DNA of 64,000 bases, taken from the NCBI RefSeq assembly GCF_000005505.3, contig NC_016131.3, forward strand, positions 37,880,855 to 37,944,854. The letters are read 5' to 3'. Source of the DNA: Brachypodium distachyon (lineage: Eukaryota > Streptophyta > Magnoliopsida > Poales > Poaceae). The notes beneath the pieces were generated by a model. It was not told the DNA's origin. It saw nothing but the letters and a program-made list of their open reading frames with translations, and did not search any database. The first letter of the stretch is position 1, and each line of letters opens with the position of its first letter. This document shows, one piece after another, positions 45,831 to 55,868 of this stretch. The position numbers and the translations under genes are program-made.

Positions 45831-45918
45831 CCGAGGCTCGCAACGATGGAAATGGTGCGCGCCTCGTTGCCGGCTTGCAGGGGCACCTTCTTGACCTTGG
45901 CACCCTCCTCCTTCAGCT

Positions 45919-46437
45919 TCACACCCTTGCAGACGCGCGGACTGGAGCTGGTACTGCCCCCGGCATCCTACCCGGGAGTGGCTCGCCCGCAAATGGATCC
46001 TCGTTCCTGGCAACGTCGTAGTTGCCGGAATCTGCCACTGCGGAGTTCTTTACGACCTCGCCCACGCACCAAGCAGCGTCCTTCAAGTCGCACTTGATGG
46101 AGAGTACACCGTATGTTGACGGCATCTTCATCACGCCATAGGCGCCATGAGTAGCCGCCATGAACTTGATCAGCGTCGGCCGACCAATAACCCCATTGTA
46201 CGGTAACGGGGTGTGAGCCACGTCAAAGACAACGCGCTCAGTCCGAAACGCTTCCCGAGACCCGAAAGTCACTGGGAGCGTGATTCTCCCCATGGGCTGC
46301 ACCACTCCCGGGTTGATCCCCCGGAACGGGTCGGTGGGCTTCATCTGCTCTAGAGGCAGCTGAAGCTTCTCCACCAACTTGGCGGACAGGAGGTTAAGAC
46401 TCGCCCCGTTGTCCACCAGAACCTTGGTCACCGACAC
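45919..46437 (-). pseudogene. gypsy aspartic protease, copy 3
   Basis: A continuous 172-residue frame: VLVDNGASLNLLSAKLVEK, FRGINPGVVQPMGRITLPV, YNGVIGRPTLIKFMAATHG. It is longer than a minimal protease because the linker to RT is included. No break inside, but it is separated from both neighbours by stops. Confidence 0.75.
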
Positions 46438-46662
46438 ATTGTTTATGATTGGTCACACCACGAGGGGTAGTACCCTTGATCCCGAGGGACGAATTGGGTG
46501 ATCGTCAGAGTTGAAGGTGATCGGGACGTGCGACCACCTTAACGGCTGTTGCACCTCCACACTGGGGAGGAGGGCGCATACCTCATGAGTGAGCCGCTTC
46601 ACCACGACGTGAGACGTGAGAGCGTATGCTCCCCCATGGATGCAGGCGACGTCGCGGGGCTC

Positions 46663-47679
46663 CTAGAAGCCAGGCTTGTCGACGTCGTTGCTGCAATCGT
46701 CCTCATGTTGTTCGGCACGAGGCTTGTCACGTTCCCGGGGAGGACGGTCCTTGCCGCCGCAGGCTTGACCGCGGCACCCCGCGGGTTCTCCCTTGTCACC
46801 ACTGCTGGCCGCGCCCCAGCCCGCTCCGTTGTGGCGGTTGTTCGGGCAGTCTCGGGAGAGGTGCCCAATATCCCCGCAGTTCAAGCAGGCTCCGGCGGCA
46901 CGGCGCTCCTCGTGGCGCTGCTCATGCTTCTCCTTGATGGTTTGGAGAGTGCGGCAGTCCTGTGCGTCGTGGGTGGCATTGGTGTGGATGGGGCAGCGCG
47001 CGGCCGCCGCCGGCTTGCTACCCGATGCTCCCGCCGATGCCGCCTTCTTGGTGGGCCTCTGGGGAGCCCCCGGTTCCGCGGCAAGCACTTGCTTCCCGCC
47101 GTGTTTCCGGGAGCCCCTCTTTCCGGAGCCCTCAAGTGGGTTCGCCGCCACTTTGGCGGCAAGCTCTGGCGCTAGGCATCCTTCCTCGGCCATTGCACAC
47201 TTGTGCGCGAGAGCGTAGAGATCCCTCGTAGTCCGGATCCGGTGCGTGTTCAGCTTCTCACGCATCTTCAAGTCGCGGACGTTGATGGCGTACGTGTTGA
47301 TGATGGCGGCCACTTCCGCCTCTGGGATGGAGTAGGAGATGTTGGAGAACCTGTTGGTGAAGTCCCGCAACGTCTCCCCCGGCTTCTGCACCACCGTGTG
47401 CAGCTCCACCATGGTTCCCGGGCGCTTATAGACGACCTGGAACGCGTTCACAAACTGCTCGCGCAGGTCAGCCCAGGAGGCAATGGACCCGGCGGGCAAG
47501 TTGAACAAACAAGTCCTCGCTGATCCTTTCAAGACCATCTGGAACCAGTTGGCCCTGACCTTGTCGTCAGCACCGATAGCATGCATGCCCAACGTGTAGG
47601 TCAGGAGGAAGTCCTTGGGGTTCACGGTCCCGTCGTATGTCCCGAGCATTGGCGCTGGGAACTTGCGAGACCATGTCAC
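46663..47679 (-). CDS. gypsy gag core, copy 3 (338 aa open frame)
   Basis: The longest intact gag frame of the window. It has WSRKFPAPMLGTYDGTVN, KDFLLTYTLGMHAIGADD, SWADLREQFVNAFQVVY, FSNISYSIPEAEVAA, a basic stretch and one CCHC zinc knuckle CLNCGDIGHLSRDC near 46845-46885. The chosen ATG is the first in this frame; the N-terminal extension lies in another frame beyond a TAG near 47680. Capsid-like protein of the retrotransposon; as part of a broken element it is probably not functional. Confidence 0.75.
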   Translation of the reverse strand: MTWSRKFPAPMLGTYDGTVNPKDFLLTYTLGMHAIGADDKVRANWFQMVLKGSARTCLFNLPAGSIASWADLREQFVNAFQVVYKRPGTMVELHTVVQKPGETLRDFTNRFSNISYSIPEAEVAAIINTYAINVRDLKMREKLNTHRIRTTRDLYALAHKCAMAEEGCLAPELAAKVAANPLEGSGKRGSRKHGGKQVLAAEPGAPQRPTKKAASAGASGSKPAAAARCPIHTNATHDAQDCRTLQTIKEKHEQRHEERRAAGACLNCGDIGHLSRDCPNNRHNGAGWGAASSGDKGEPAGCRGQACGGKDRPPRERDKPRAEQHEDDCSNDVDKPGF

Positions 47680-48540
47680 CTAGCGCAGCTCGTGGGAGAA
47701 CGCGGTGCAGCCGTCATCGGCGCCGATGGGAGCATCTTCTTGCTCCTCTGGATGTTGGCGCTCTCTCTCGCACCGGCGCCGGCGCTGCAAGCGCTGGCGG
47801 AGATCTTCTTGCTGGCGGGCGTTCAGGACGCCTCGCGCGTCACCTGGCGTGACGGTCGGTGACGAGTCCGAGTAGTCCTCGGGAGCCTCGTCGTCTTGTC
47901 CTCCCGAGGGTGGAGGATGATCTCCCTGTCCCGAGGCGTGGGGGGCGTCTCCGCGTCCCGGGTTCTGTCCCCGGCCCGAACCGGCCGGGCCACCCTCACC
48001 TTCGGTTGTTGGGCAGTGAGCGCGAGGAGCGCGTCCAACTCCGCACTACACACGTCGTGCGCCGGCGTGCCTTGCGGTGGCTCGTATCGCACTATGACAC
48101 GTGTGGCGATGATGGCTTCCGCCGAGGTCTGCGCGGGAGGCTGCCGGTTCTCTGACCTGCTGCCGTCCGCCCGGTCGCCCAGTGCCCTAGGTTGAGAGGG
48201 CCGAGATCCCACTAGCGTCGAACGCGACGCGCTATGGTCGTGACGCAGTTGTTGATGCGCGTCCTCAGCCCGAGAGTGAACTCGCTGGCTGGCACATGCG
48301 ATGTTGCGGTCGCCCGTGCGGCTGGCTCCGGTGCTAGGTGCCGCAGGTCCCCTCGGACGGTTGTCCATCGACGCCCGAGGAGGTGGCGGTGGCAGCTGCG
48401 GCTGTTGAAGTTGCTGACGTTGAGGGGACCCCAGGTCCCCTTGACCTTGCGACGCACGCGCGGCGTCGTGGGATCGAGTGCGCATGGCCAGCGTGTCACG
48501 CAAGTCGACCCAGGTCTCGTCTGCCTTCTTGGGTGGCATG
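47680..48540 (-). pseudogene. gypsy gag N-terminal region, copy 3
   Basis: 47823-48539 is an open frame starting MPPKKADETWVDLRDTLAM (start near 48539), with low-complexity Gln/Pro, a RYEPPQGTPAHDV motif, and frame changes towards the gag core. The same motifs occur at 39100-39640 in copy 4 and 4510-5360 in copy 1. Confidence 0.6.
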
Positions 48541-48634
48541 GCGAGCTGATGTAGACGATGTCATTGGTGACGAAGCCGATGACGCCGGCAGTCACCCGAA
48601 GTTCTCTGCACGCCCCCCTACCTGGCGCGCCAGA

Positions 48635-48759
48635 TGTCGGAGCACGGGTCTCCGGCACCGGGGATGTTGGACACCCCCTTGTTGTTCGGTGAAGGGCGAG
48701 GCGAGTGCTCCGGCGATCGCCGGCATGACAAAAGGCACGAAGTGTGGACAATCGGATTT
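48635..48759 (-). repeat. LTR end fragment, minus orientation (5' LTR of copy 3)
   Basis: Begins tgtcggagcacgggtctccg right after the primer-binding region. After about 125 bp it is replaced by a spacer with the 24-bp direct repeat described below. Confidence 0.8.
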
Positions 48760-48855
48760 CATCACACACTTCGTGTCTTTCTTTTCTTTCATCACACACT
48801 TCGTGTCTTTCGTGTCTTTTGTGTGGAGAATTGGTTTCACCAGTTGGGTAAATCT
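48758..48855. repeat. short direct repeats between head-to-head LTR ends
   Basis: ttcatcacacacttcgtgtc occurs at about 48758 and 48788, and cttcgtgtctttcgtgtctt follows. It probably derives from LTR sequence (cacttcgtgtcttt-like) by local duplication. Confidence 0.75.
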
Positions 48856-48974
48856 TACTGTCCACACTTGGTGTCTTTCGTCACGCCGGCGATCGCCGAA
48901 GCGATCTTCTTGCCCTCCACCGATCAACAAGGGGGTGTCCAGCATCCCCGGTGCCGGAGACCCGTGCTCCGACA
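48856..48974 (+). repeat. LTR end fragment, plus orientation
   Basis: Ends gtgctccgaca. It is the imperfect reverse complement of 48635-48759. Confidence 0.8.
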
Positions 48975-49757
48975 GGAGGCTGCAGGGAGACACTGACTGG
49001 CAAGACCATCACACGGGAGAATAAGAACTCTGACACCCTTAACAACGTCAAGGCCTAGGCCAGGATACGAAGGGCAACCATCACAACGGCTACCCGGGAA
49101 GCATCATCCCGGCAAGTTAGCATCTCGCTGCCACCGCAGCTGGCCAGGCAATGGTACTGGGATGCCTCCTGGCTACTAGAGCTTGGTCCCGCAGGTGGGG
49201 CCAGCGGAACAGTGGAGACAGCAGCAGCAGTGCAATTAATGCACCGACAAGAGTCACATCGCTAGGGCTAGTCTTGCTCAGCAAGTCTAGAGCGGCTACC
49301 CTAAGGCTCACTTTATTTAACACATACCGTGGCCTGGGCGCTGCATGAAGCCCAGCGTGGATCAACAGTAGGGTAATTCCAGTGGCGATGACACGCGTGT
49401 TGTTAACGTGTCATGCTGCATATTTGGCACATGTGGTATCCCCTTGGCTGTAAAAGGAGGACCAATGCCACCGGTCAAAGGGTTCCAACCCTAGCAGAGA
49501 ACATAGAACATAGCATAGCATTCTCCCAAGTGGAAAAGTTCCTTAGAAGGACAAGTAGCTAACCCGGGAACTCCCCGGCAATCTGTACGCACGCAAGCTT
49601 GTGAATACAACCAGCAGCAGGATGTAGGGTGTTACACCTCAGGGTGGCCTGAACCTAGGTAAATCTCACGCGTCGACACTCCGTGTCTTTAGTCATGCCG
49701 GCGATCGCCAGAGCGATCCCCTCGCCCTCCACCGAACGAAAAAAGGGGGTGTCCAAC
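48975..49757 (+). repeat. Tat LTR fragment, plus orientation
   Basis: Matches the LTR at 37992-38998 from about its middle (gtgcaattaatgcaccgaca, ctgtaaaaggaggacc near 49448) to gggggtgtcca, lacking the terminal 35 bp and the head. Another LTR starts directly at 49758. Confidence 0.7.
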
Positions 49758-50817
49758 TGTCGCACCAGTGGCACCCGGGGTACCACCGCTGCGCGACGCG
49801 TGGCCCCCTCCCCCGGGTTCCCGGGAAGGTCTCATCCTGGGGAGCGCCAACGAGCTTCCCGGCAAGCTACCAGCCCGAAAGCGCCTAGCGGGGCTTCCAG
49901 GAATATTCCCGATTAGGCACCTCCCGGGAAGCTGCTTCCCGGGAGGAGGTTCCCGGGCGCGCTGGGCCCGGGTGCTTCCTGGGCCGACTTGCGGGGACTG
50001 GAGGTTCCCGGACGCGTGCCCCCGCCTCGGGTCGTGGGGCCCACTGGACAGCGCCACACGGGCGTGCGACGGGCGCGGAACGCGCGGTCCCACCAAGGCA
50101 AGGAGTAAGGCGCGCGGCTCAGTAAACGAGCCGACCGACGGGTAGTTACCCGTCCGGTCAAAGGAACAGTGGTTGTCCAATCCTACCCTAGGGTCTTAGG
50201 CCCCTAGCAGCGGAGGTGGCACCCATGCATGCCACCAGCTCACCAGGGAGAGTTGCGTGCCTCCCCATTGGACACTTGTAGCCCATGCACCGTGGCACAT
50301 GTGGCATCCCCTTGTGTATAAGAGGAGGACCCATGCCAACGGTCTAGAAAAGGAGGGGGTTGACGGGTCAGACAGTTGGGAAGATAGTCAGTTGGTCAGT
50401 AGTTGGTTCGGACGAAGCTCGCTCGATATATGCTTACTGGCTCCAGTGGGCAGTTAGCAGTGAGCGGTGAGGAGCGCCTAGCCGCTGAGAGAAAGCCCGG
50501 GAGCTTGCCCGGCAACCTTTAAACCTTTAATCCGTAATCAATATCAGCTCAGACAGGCAGGACGTAGGGTTTTACACCTCCGGGCGGCCTGAACCTGGGT
50601 AAAAAACATGCGTGCGTCTGTTCTTGGACTAGCGCGGACCCCTAGCGCTTTGCCTTGCCGGCCCCGTAGGGCCCCATCGCCCGTGCTGGCGATCATCTGG
50701 TCTCCACCCCAGACGCCCCTACCGAACCGAAAAGGGGGACGTGGCTGCACGCCCCCGGTGTCGGAGCACCGAGCGACAACACCAACACCCCCGGTGCCGG
50801 AGTCCCGTGCTCCGACA
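49758..50817 (+). repeat. Tat LTR (about 1060 bp), plus orientation, solo
   Basis: Starts tgtcgcaccagtggcacc, has a TATA-like gtataagagg near 50318 and ends tgctccgaca at 50817. No gypsy internal sequence follows: the next bases belong to the MULE cargo. Its unusually long middle contains extra ccgggaag-rich sequence. Confidence 0.75.
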
Positions 50818-50826
50818 CGCGAGGAG

Positions 50827-51672
50827 CCTGATATCCGGCCCGATGTGGCCGAGATAGTGATTTCCCGCACCTCCGGGATGGAAGAAAATGCGGCGTGGCT
50901 GCGAGGTAAAGCCATCGTTGCTACCATCCATACAGGATCAGCGCTCAATCCGCCAGCCACTTTGGCTGAAGAGGTCATGGCAGCTCTCACGTAGTGCTGC
51001 AACTTCAAAAGGGGAGTGCGCATCACGGTATGTCCTGGGCCGGCAAACTTTCTGATTCGCTTTGATTCGAGTGATGATTGCACGGCTGCGGTGTCGCAAT
51101 CAATGCGCATCAGGTGGCCTGCCGGCCACATCTTGTTTCACCGCTGGACCTCCATCTTCCGTGGAGAGGAGTAAAAACGGCCTTTTAGCTGCGTTCTTAG
51201 CTTGGATGGACTGATGGAGGATGCGCAAGAGCTGGAATTTGTGAAGAATTTGATTAATCAACTAGGAGGAGAGTTCGTAGCAATTCTGCCTAGGACTGAT
51301 CCGCGCTGCATGAAGCTCAAGGCATGGATGCGTGATCCTTGTGCCATCCCGAAGCGGTTGCTGATGAGAGTGCCTACTTCGGCCACACAACTAGCTCCTC
51401 AATACGCTGATGAACTCATTGATGATTCAATTGCAGCGGGGTCAGAACCAGAAACCAAACGTGCTCTGTCGTTTGGGGTCATCGTCCACGTCCATGAAGT
51501 GGTCGATAGGTTTCATCTTCTTACTGATGGTTCAAACCACAACAACAGGGACTACTCTGATTCTTCTTCAGATGATGAAGCTTGTCTGGACTTTGGTTGT
51601 TCTGGAATACCGCAAGGAGATCTCACTCGCCTCCAAGAGTTCTCCTATTTTGCTAGCACTGTAGATGGCTAA
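50827..51672 (+). pseudogene. DUF4283-like protein of MULE2
   Basis: Compared with MULE1 it has the correct frame at TSGMEE, but a TAG at 50992-50994 (in place of Gln) and a TAA at 51171-51173 (in place of Ser). 51202-51672 stays open and extends beyond the MULE1 copy: WMRDPCAIPKRLLMRVP, then an acidic Ser/Asp-rich tail (DYSDSSSDDEACLDFGC) and a natural stop at 51670. It gives the likely full length of the ancestral protein, near 275-280 residues. Confidence 0.6.
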
Positions 51673-52480
51673 GGTCCTCCAAAAGCAGGGGTTAATCCAT
51701 GCTGATGTTGTGTTATGTTTAATCCATGTTGATTTTGACGTATGTTTTGACGTATGTTGTATTTGTACTGACCAAGAGCAGGTTGGTGCTAGTAACATCC
51801 TTGGCTTATGAAAAAGAAAAAAAAATGACATTGCTATTTATCTAAACCTGGGCATGTACTGTTATCGACACTCGATCATTTCCTATGAATTATTTTCTCA
51901 ATTGAACTTCCTCCAAATTGATTTCTAACTGCACAAATGAAAAGCGAATGGAAAGTTATGCGAGATTACCAAATTTCAATATGTTTTGAGAACGTTGATT
52001 TTTGTTGACCAGGGAATTTATAGCGCAATTGGCTGTCCCAGCCCACCCAAATGGACAATTTTGGAGGAAGCTTAGAAAGTGAACTTGCTCCAAATTGATT
52101 TCAGACTGCACAAATGGAATCCGAATGCAAATTTATGCAAGATGACCAAATTTCAACTTGTTTTGTGAAGGTTGACTTTTTTTACCAAGTAAAAAGTAGC
52201 CACATTTGGCTGTCCCAGCCCACCCAAATGGACAATTTTGGAGGAACCTTTGAAATTGAACTTTCTTCAAATTTATTTCAGACTGCACAACTGGAGTTCG
52301 AACGGAAAGTTATGCACACCAAATTTCAACTTGTTTTGTAGGTTTGAACTTTATTTTTGAATTCCATCACCATAGTTTTCGAATTCCATAGCTATACCCT
52401 GTCCAAATGAACTGAAACTTCGTATACTGGCCACATATGTCTTGTGAAACCAGTATCTCAGATTTGGTTCATTTTTGAAA
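51673..52480 (+). repeat. 3' region of the DUF4283-like gene with 177-bp tandem repeat
   Basis: Two diverged units start at ggctgtcccagcccaccc (52031 and 52208), each containing gacaattttggagga and agactgcaca. No gene. MULE1 has lost these units. Confidence 0.75.
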
Positions 52481-54240
52481 TGGTTTGCTAATTTTTGAAT
52501 TTCAAATTCACTTAAATTGGCTTGGTTTTCACATTTTTGATGTCAAACGTGTGCAATACACATCCTAGAAGATTTAGGCAGCTTTGTGAGTGCATCACAA
52601 GTGTTTCCACCAAATATCAGATTTTCTAGACTTGAGATACTATATTTCGTACATTCTTTGAATTTCTAAGTGTATTTATGAAAAATAGACAAGGAACTCA
52701 ACAGAAATGATGAGACAACCAATGAAGAAAAGTTGTTTCTGGACCATACAAGTCGAGCAAAATTGGATTCCATCCGGTTCAGTCCAATTTCAAACCTATT
52801 TGTGCACGAAAACAGTGCATTTGGAAAAATCCCAAAAATTCGACCTTCTCCAAATTAATTTCTGATTGCACCAATAGAAAGTACATCAAAAGTTGAGAAC
52901 ACTGGTGAAATTTCAAACCCATTTGAGAAAAGTGACTTCGCGTTGACCAAGATTTAAATCCACTCAAATCCATTCAAATCTGCAAAAGGAGTTTTTTTTT
53001 AACTTTTCTTGGAGGAGTCAAGTACTAACAATGTTTGCATACTTCCAATAGCTGTTCCACAACTTCAAATCATGTATTTCGTATCATTTTGGCCCCAACA
53101 CATCAAATTTAACTGAATTTGAAATTCAAAAAATATGAAAACGCGTCCAAATTGAAAATGCTTTTGCATACATGCAATACATACCAAATGGGCTCATTGT
53201 GCCAAATTTTACAAGATTTTGACAAACTTTTAAATCCAAATGTCAAAATGAGTTCATTTCTCCAACATCTCGAGATGTGGTGCAATGTACATGAAGTACA
53301 TTGTGAAATTCATAATGCTCCTTTTTTTTATGTGATGAATGTATCACAAAAAATTGACACTTGCAGAAAATCATAATTTTCTGACAACTATTTCATATTA
53401 TTAACATTATTATACTTTTGAGTTAAGTGTAAATCACAGTAATTAAGGTATAAAATATTTAATTTTCATTGAAACTTATGTGTTTGCGTTCTACTACGTT
53501 ACAATTGGTCCAGTGGACCTTTATTACATTAATTTTTTGTGGTAAATGTATTGAAGAAAGTGATTTTTTCATTTAATGCCGAAATGTGCTGAAATTCCAA
53601 AATATATACGAAATATAGTAAATTTGTTCCAGAAATTCTAAAATTCTTTGAGAAGAACAAGTAACACGTAAGGTTACAAAACAAAAATTCTTATATGTTC
53701 CAAACCTTTATTTACTAACGTTTTGGACCCAACACTTGAAATTTGGATGAAACTCTATCAGTGGCGAGTGAATCAAAGCCCGCACCGATGCTAGTCATCA
53801 GTTGCGGGCCACGGGTGCCCGCTACTTATATGTCGTCACCAAGTTTGTTTTGGCCACAAATACATGAAAATTATATCTTGCCTTCCTTACCATCAATCAA
53901 CAACTGAATAGCCCCTCACATGAACTCTACAAGAAAGAGGCTGGCAAGAAACAACTCTCGATGCAAGAACTCAAAAAATTTACAAACATATATCGTTGAA
54001 ATTTTGATTTTAAATTTTTTGGCATCACTGTTGGCCCCGAGGCGCCCGACACTGATAGATTTGGCTACTGCTCGTTTTTTTCGTTTTTTTTTCTTCCTTT
54101 ATCCAAAGCGGGACCCACGGTGACTTGTCTTCAAACTCACTTTTTTCAGTGTTTCTTGCATTATTATTTTAAGTGTTTTTGCATTATTATTTTCAGTGTT
54201 TCTTGCATTATTATTTGCGGGTCATTTCTGTACGAAAATT
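52481..54240. repeat. MULE2 non-coding core with CACTA-like motifs
   Basis: Co-linear with 20342-22050 (the cacgggtgcccgctact and gcgcccgacactgat motifs recur near 53810 and 54040). One extra stretch near 53476-53590 is not in MULE1. No gene supported. Confidence 0.5.
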
Positions 54241-54274
54241 AATGTAACTAAAGAAAACTCGAATGGATCTTGAA

Positions 54275-54275
54275 A

Positions 54276-54321
<46 letters not shown>

Positions 54322-54322
54322 C
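54275..54322. repeat. (CATA)n/(TA)n microsatellite
   Basis: Same position as in MULE1, but mainly ta units. Confidence 0.9.
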
Positions 54323-54423
54323 ATCTTTCCAGCATTACATACAGAATATATAAAAAATACAACTAATATGGACAATTATTTCTTCACGCTCCTGGTGGTC
54401 TTCTCCAAGGCCTTGGTACATTT

Positions 54424-54920
54424 CTACAGTGTACCGATCAACGATCGGAGCACTTCCACGAAGACTTGTACCGTCGGCGGCGGCGACAGAGGCAGAGGCG
54501 GCAGTGGCGTTGGCGACGGCAGTGGCGGCGACACACGGCACACCGACAGTGCCGTAGGAGCTAGAAACGGAGATAGACAAGGCGCGGGCGGCGAAGGAGA
54601 CGGTGGCGGTGGTGCAGGTGGCAGGGCCGATTGACGTCGCACCAACGGAGGAGGAGGCGGGGCCGGCGATGGAGACACGGCCTTCCTTTTACGGCCGCCT
54701 TGCTTGACGCTAGACGTTGGCGGAGGCGGAGACGGAGACGGAGACGGCGTCGGAGTTCGACGTCATGGTGGAGACCGGCGGCGTCCACAACCACGGCGAC
54801 CCGTGCAGCGCCGCCTACTGCAGACTTCATCTTCGTCCGATGAGGTGAAGAATGTCATCCGTCGGTACGGAGTTTCTCCGTCGAGCTCCCTATTCTCCGC
54901 TTCAATGGAGGAGCACTAGA
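54424..54920 (-). pseudogene. Pro-rich protein gene of MULE2 (minus strand)
   Basis: Homologue of 22215-22730. 54424-54678 reads SPSPAPPPPPLVRRQ to EVLRSLIGTL and then a TAG where MULE1 has Glu, removing the final 19 residues. The start side contains MTFFTSSDEDEV (about 54858), which may be the true start lost from MULE1, and a frameshift in the Arg-rich part. Confidence 0.45.
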
Positions 54921-55396
54921 AGGAGTCCCCAGACCACCACGCCATATTGCCCTATTCTCCGCCAGGGAAGAAGGCTAGATGCAAAGGCCGGAACGATGGC
55001 ACGGAATATATATAGGCATAGAGCTCTTTCGACAGACTTCCGCACGCCTCCGCAAGTCAATCTCCCTATTAATTAAGGAATACTAAAGGCCAGAGGGTGT
55101 GCGGGAACACATCAGTTTCCCATGCAAGGCCCTGCAACTGCCCACGCATGCCGGTTTCCCATGCAAGGCCGCCGCGCACGCCTCCACAAGTCAAACCGCT
55201 CAGGCAAAGAGTCCCGGAGCATTCATGCAAACCGCTTTCAAAGCCCACCACCCAACACTCTTCACCGAAAACCACTCCCCTTCCCCTTACCATCGCTATT
55301 TAACCCGGCGCCATGGCACTACTTCTTTCTATTCTTCTCCTTCTTCTACACATCTTCACCTCTCTCCACTTCTTCTGTGCGGTCAACCGATAGACA
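54921..55396. promoter_or_regulatory. shared upstream region of the MULE2 divergent gene pair
   Basis: About 480 bp lie between the two divergent genes. A tatatatagg near 55006 and two direct repeats (gtttcccatgcaaggcc at about 55118 and 55155; cgcacgcctccgcaagtcaa-like at 55042 and 55171) are visible. A bidirectional promoter is inferred from position only. Confidence 0.4.
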
Positions 55397-55855
55397 ATGG
55401 CGTTCCAAGGCCGCACCTTCAACCCGCCGCCCCTCAAGGAGTAGCAGTTGTTCCCATCGGGCGTGCTTGTGGAGCGTACGCTCCAGGTCCGGGCGAATTC
55501 GCGCAGCCTGATGGCGCTAGTCAGAGACTTCCTGCACACTGGTTTCTTACACCGGGAGGCTATAGGCCCTCCAATATACCGTGTGGAGCAGCTCCGAGAG
55601 GATGGCGTCGACACGGCCATCCTAGTGCACCTCACCAACAGCCACGACGCCGAGTACCTCATTGGCCGCGTGTACTGGTGTGGATGCGAGTTTATCGCAT
55701 TCACGTTGTACAACGTGTACACCAACACGGCGAACACATTCCCCCATGCCGGCTAGATGCACGGCCTCCCATACGTGGTGCCGGAGGTGGCGCCTATGGA
55801 GAGGCCTGCCGAGCCTAGCGTGGCAGTGGAGGAGGAAGCCGGCGGACAGGAGTGA
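55397..55855 (+). pseudogene. unknown gene of MULE2 (plus strand)
   Basis: Starts MAFQGRTFNPPPLKE, with TAG at 55442-55444 as codon 16, then continues QLFPSGVLVERTLQV to YWCGCEFIAFTLYNVYT. An extra C near 55741 gives a stop at 55754-55756; the tail LPYVVPEVAP ... TGA (55853) lies in another frame, as in MULE1. No signal peptide or known domain. About 150 residues in the ancestral form. Confidence 0.5.
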
Positions 55856-55868
55856 TCGGCCGGCGTCA

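Larger units (their letters stand above)
42976..48634 (-). mobile_element. Tat gypsy copy 3, internal region, minus strand
   Basis: The most complete internal region of the window: integrase, second RNase H, RNase H, RT, protease, gag and primer-binding region, running right to left. The right end joins the LTR end at 48635. Individual frames are longer than in copy 1, but each gene has at least one break. Confidence 0.85.
50818..55868. mobile_element. second copy of the MULE cargo (MULE2), both ends lost
   Basis: Co-linear with MULE1 from 16050 on: DUF4283-like frame, A/T-rich core and gene pair. The left part and left terminal repeat are replaced by the LTR ending at 50817. The right end stops at about 55868, where the satellite begins, so no right terminal repeat is seen. 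It lacks the nested LTR element of MULE1 and keeps about 800 bp that MULE1 lost (51353-52160). Confidence 0.75.
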
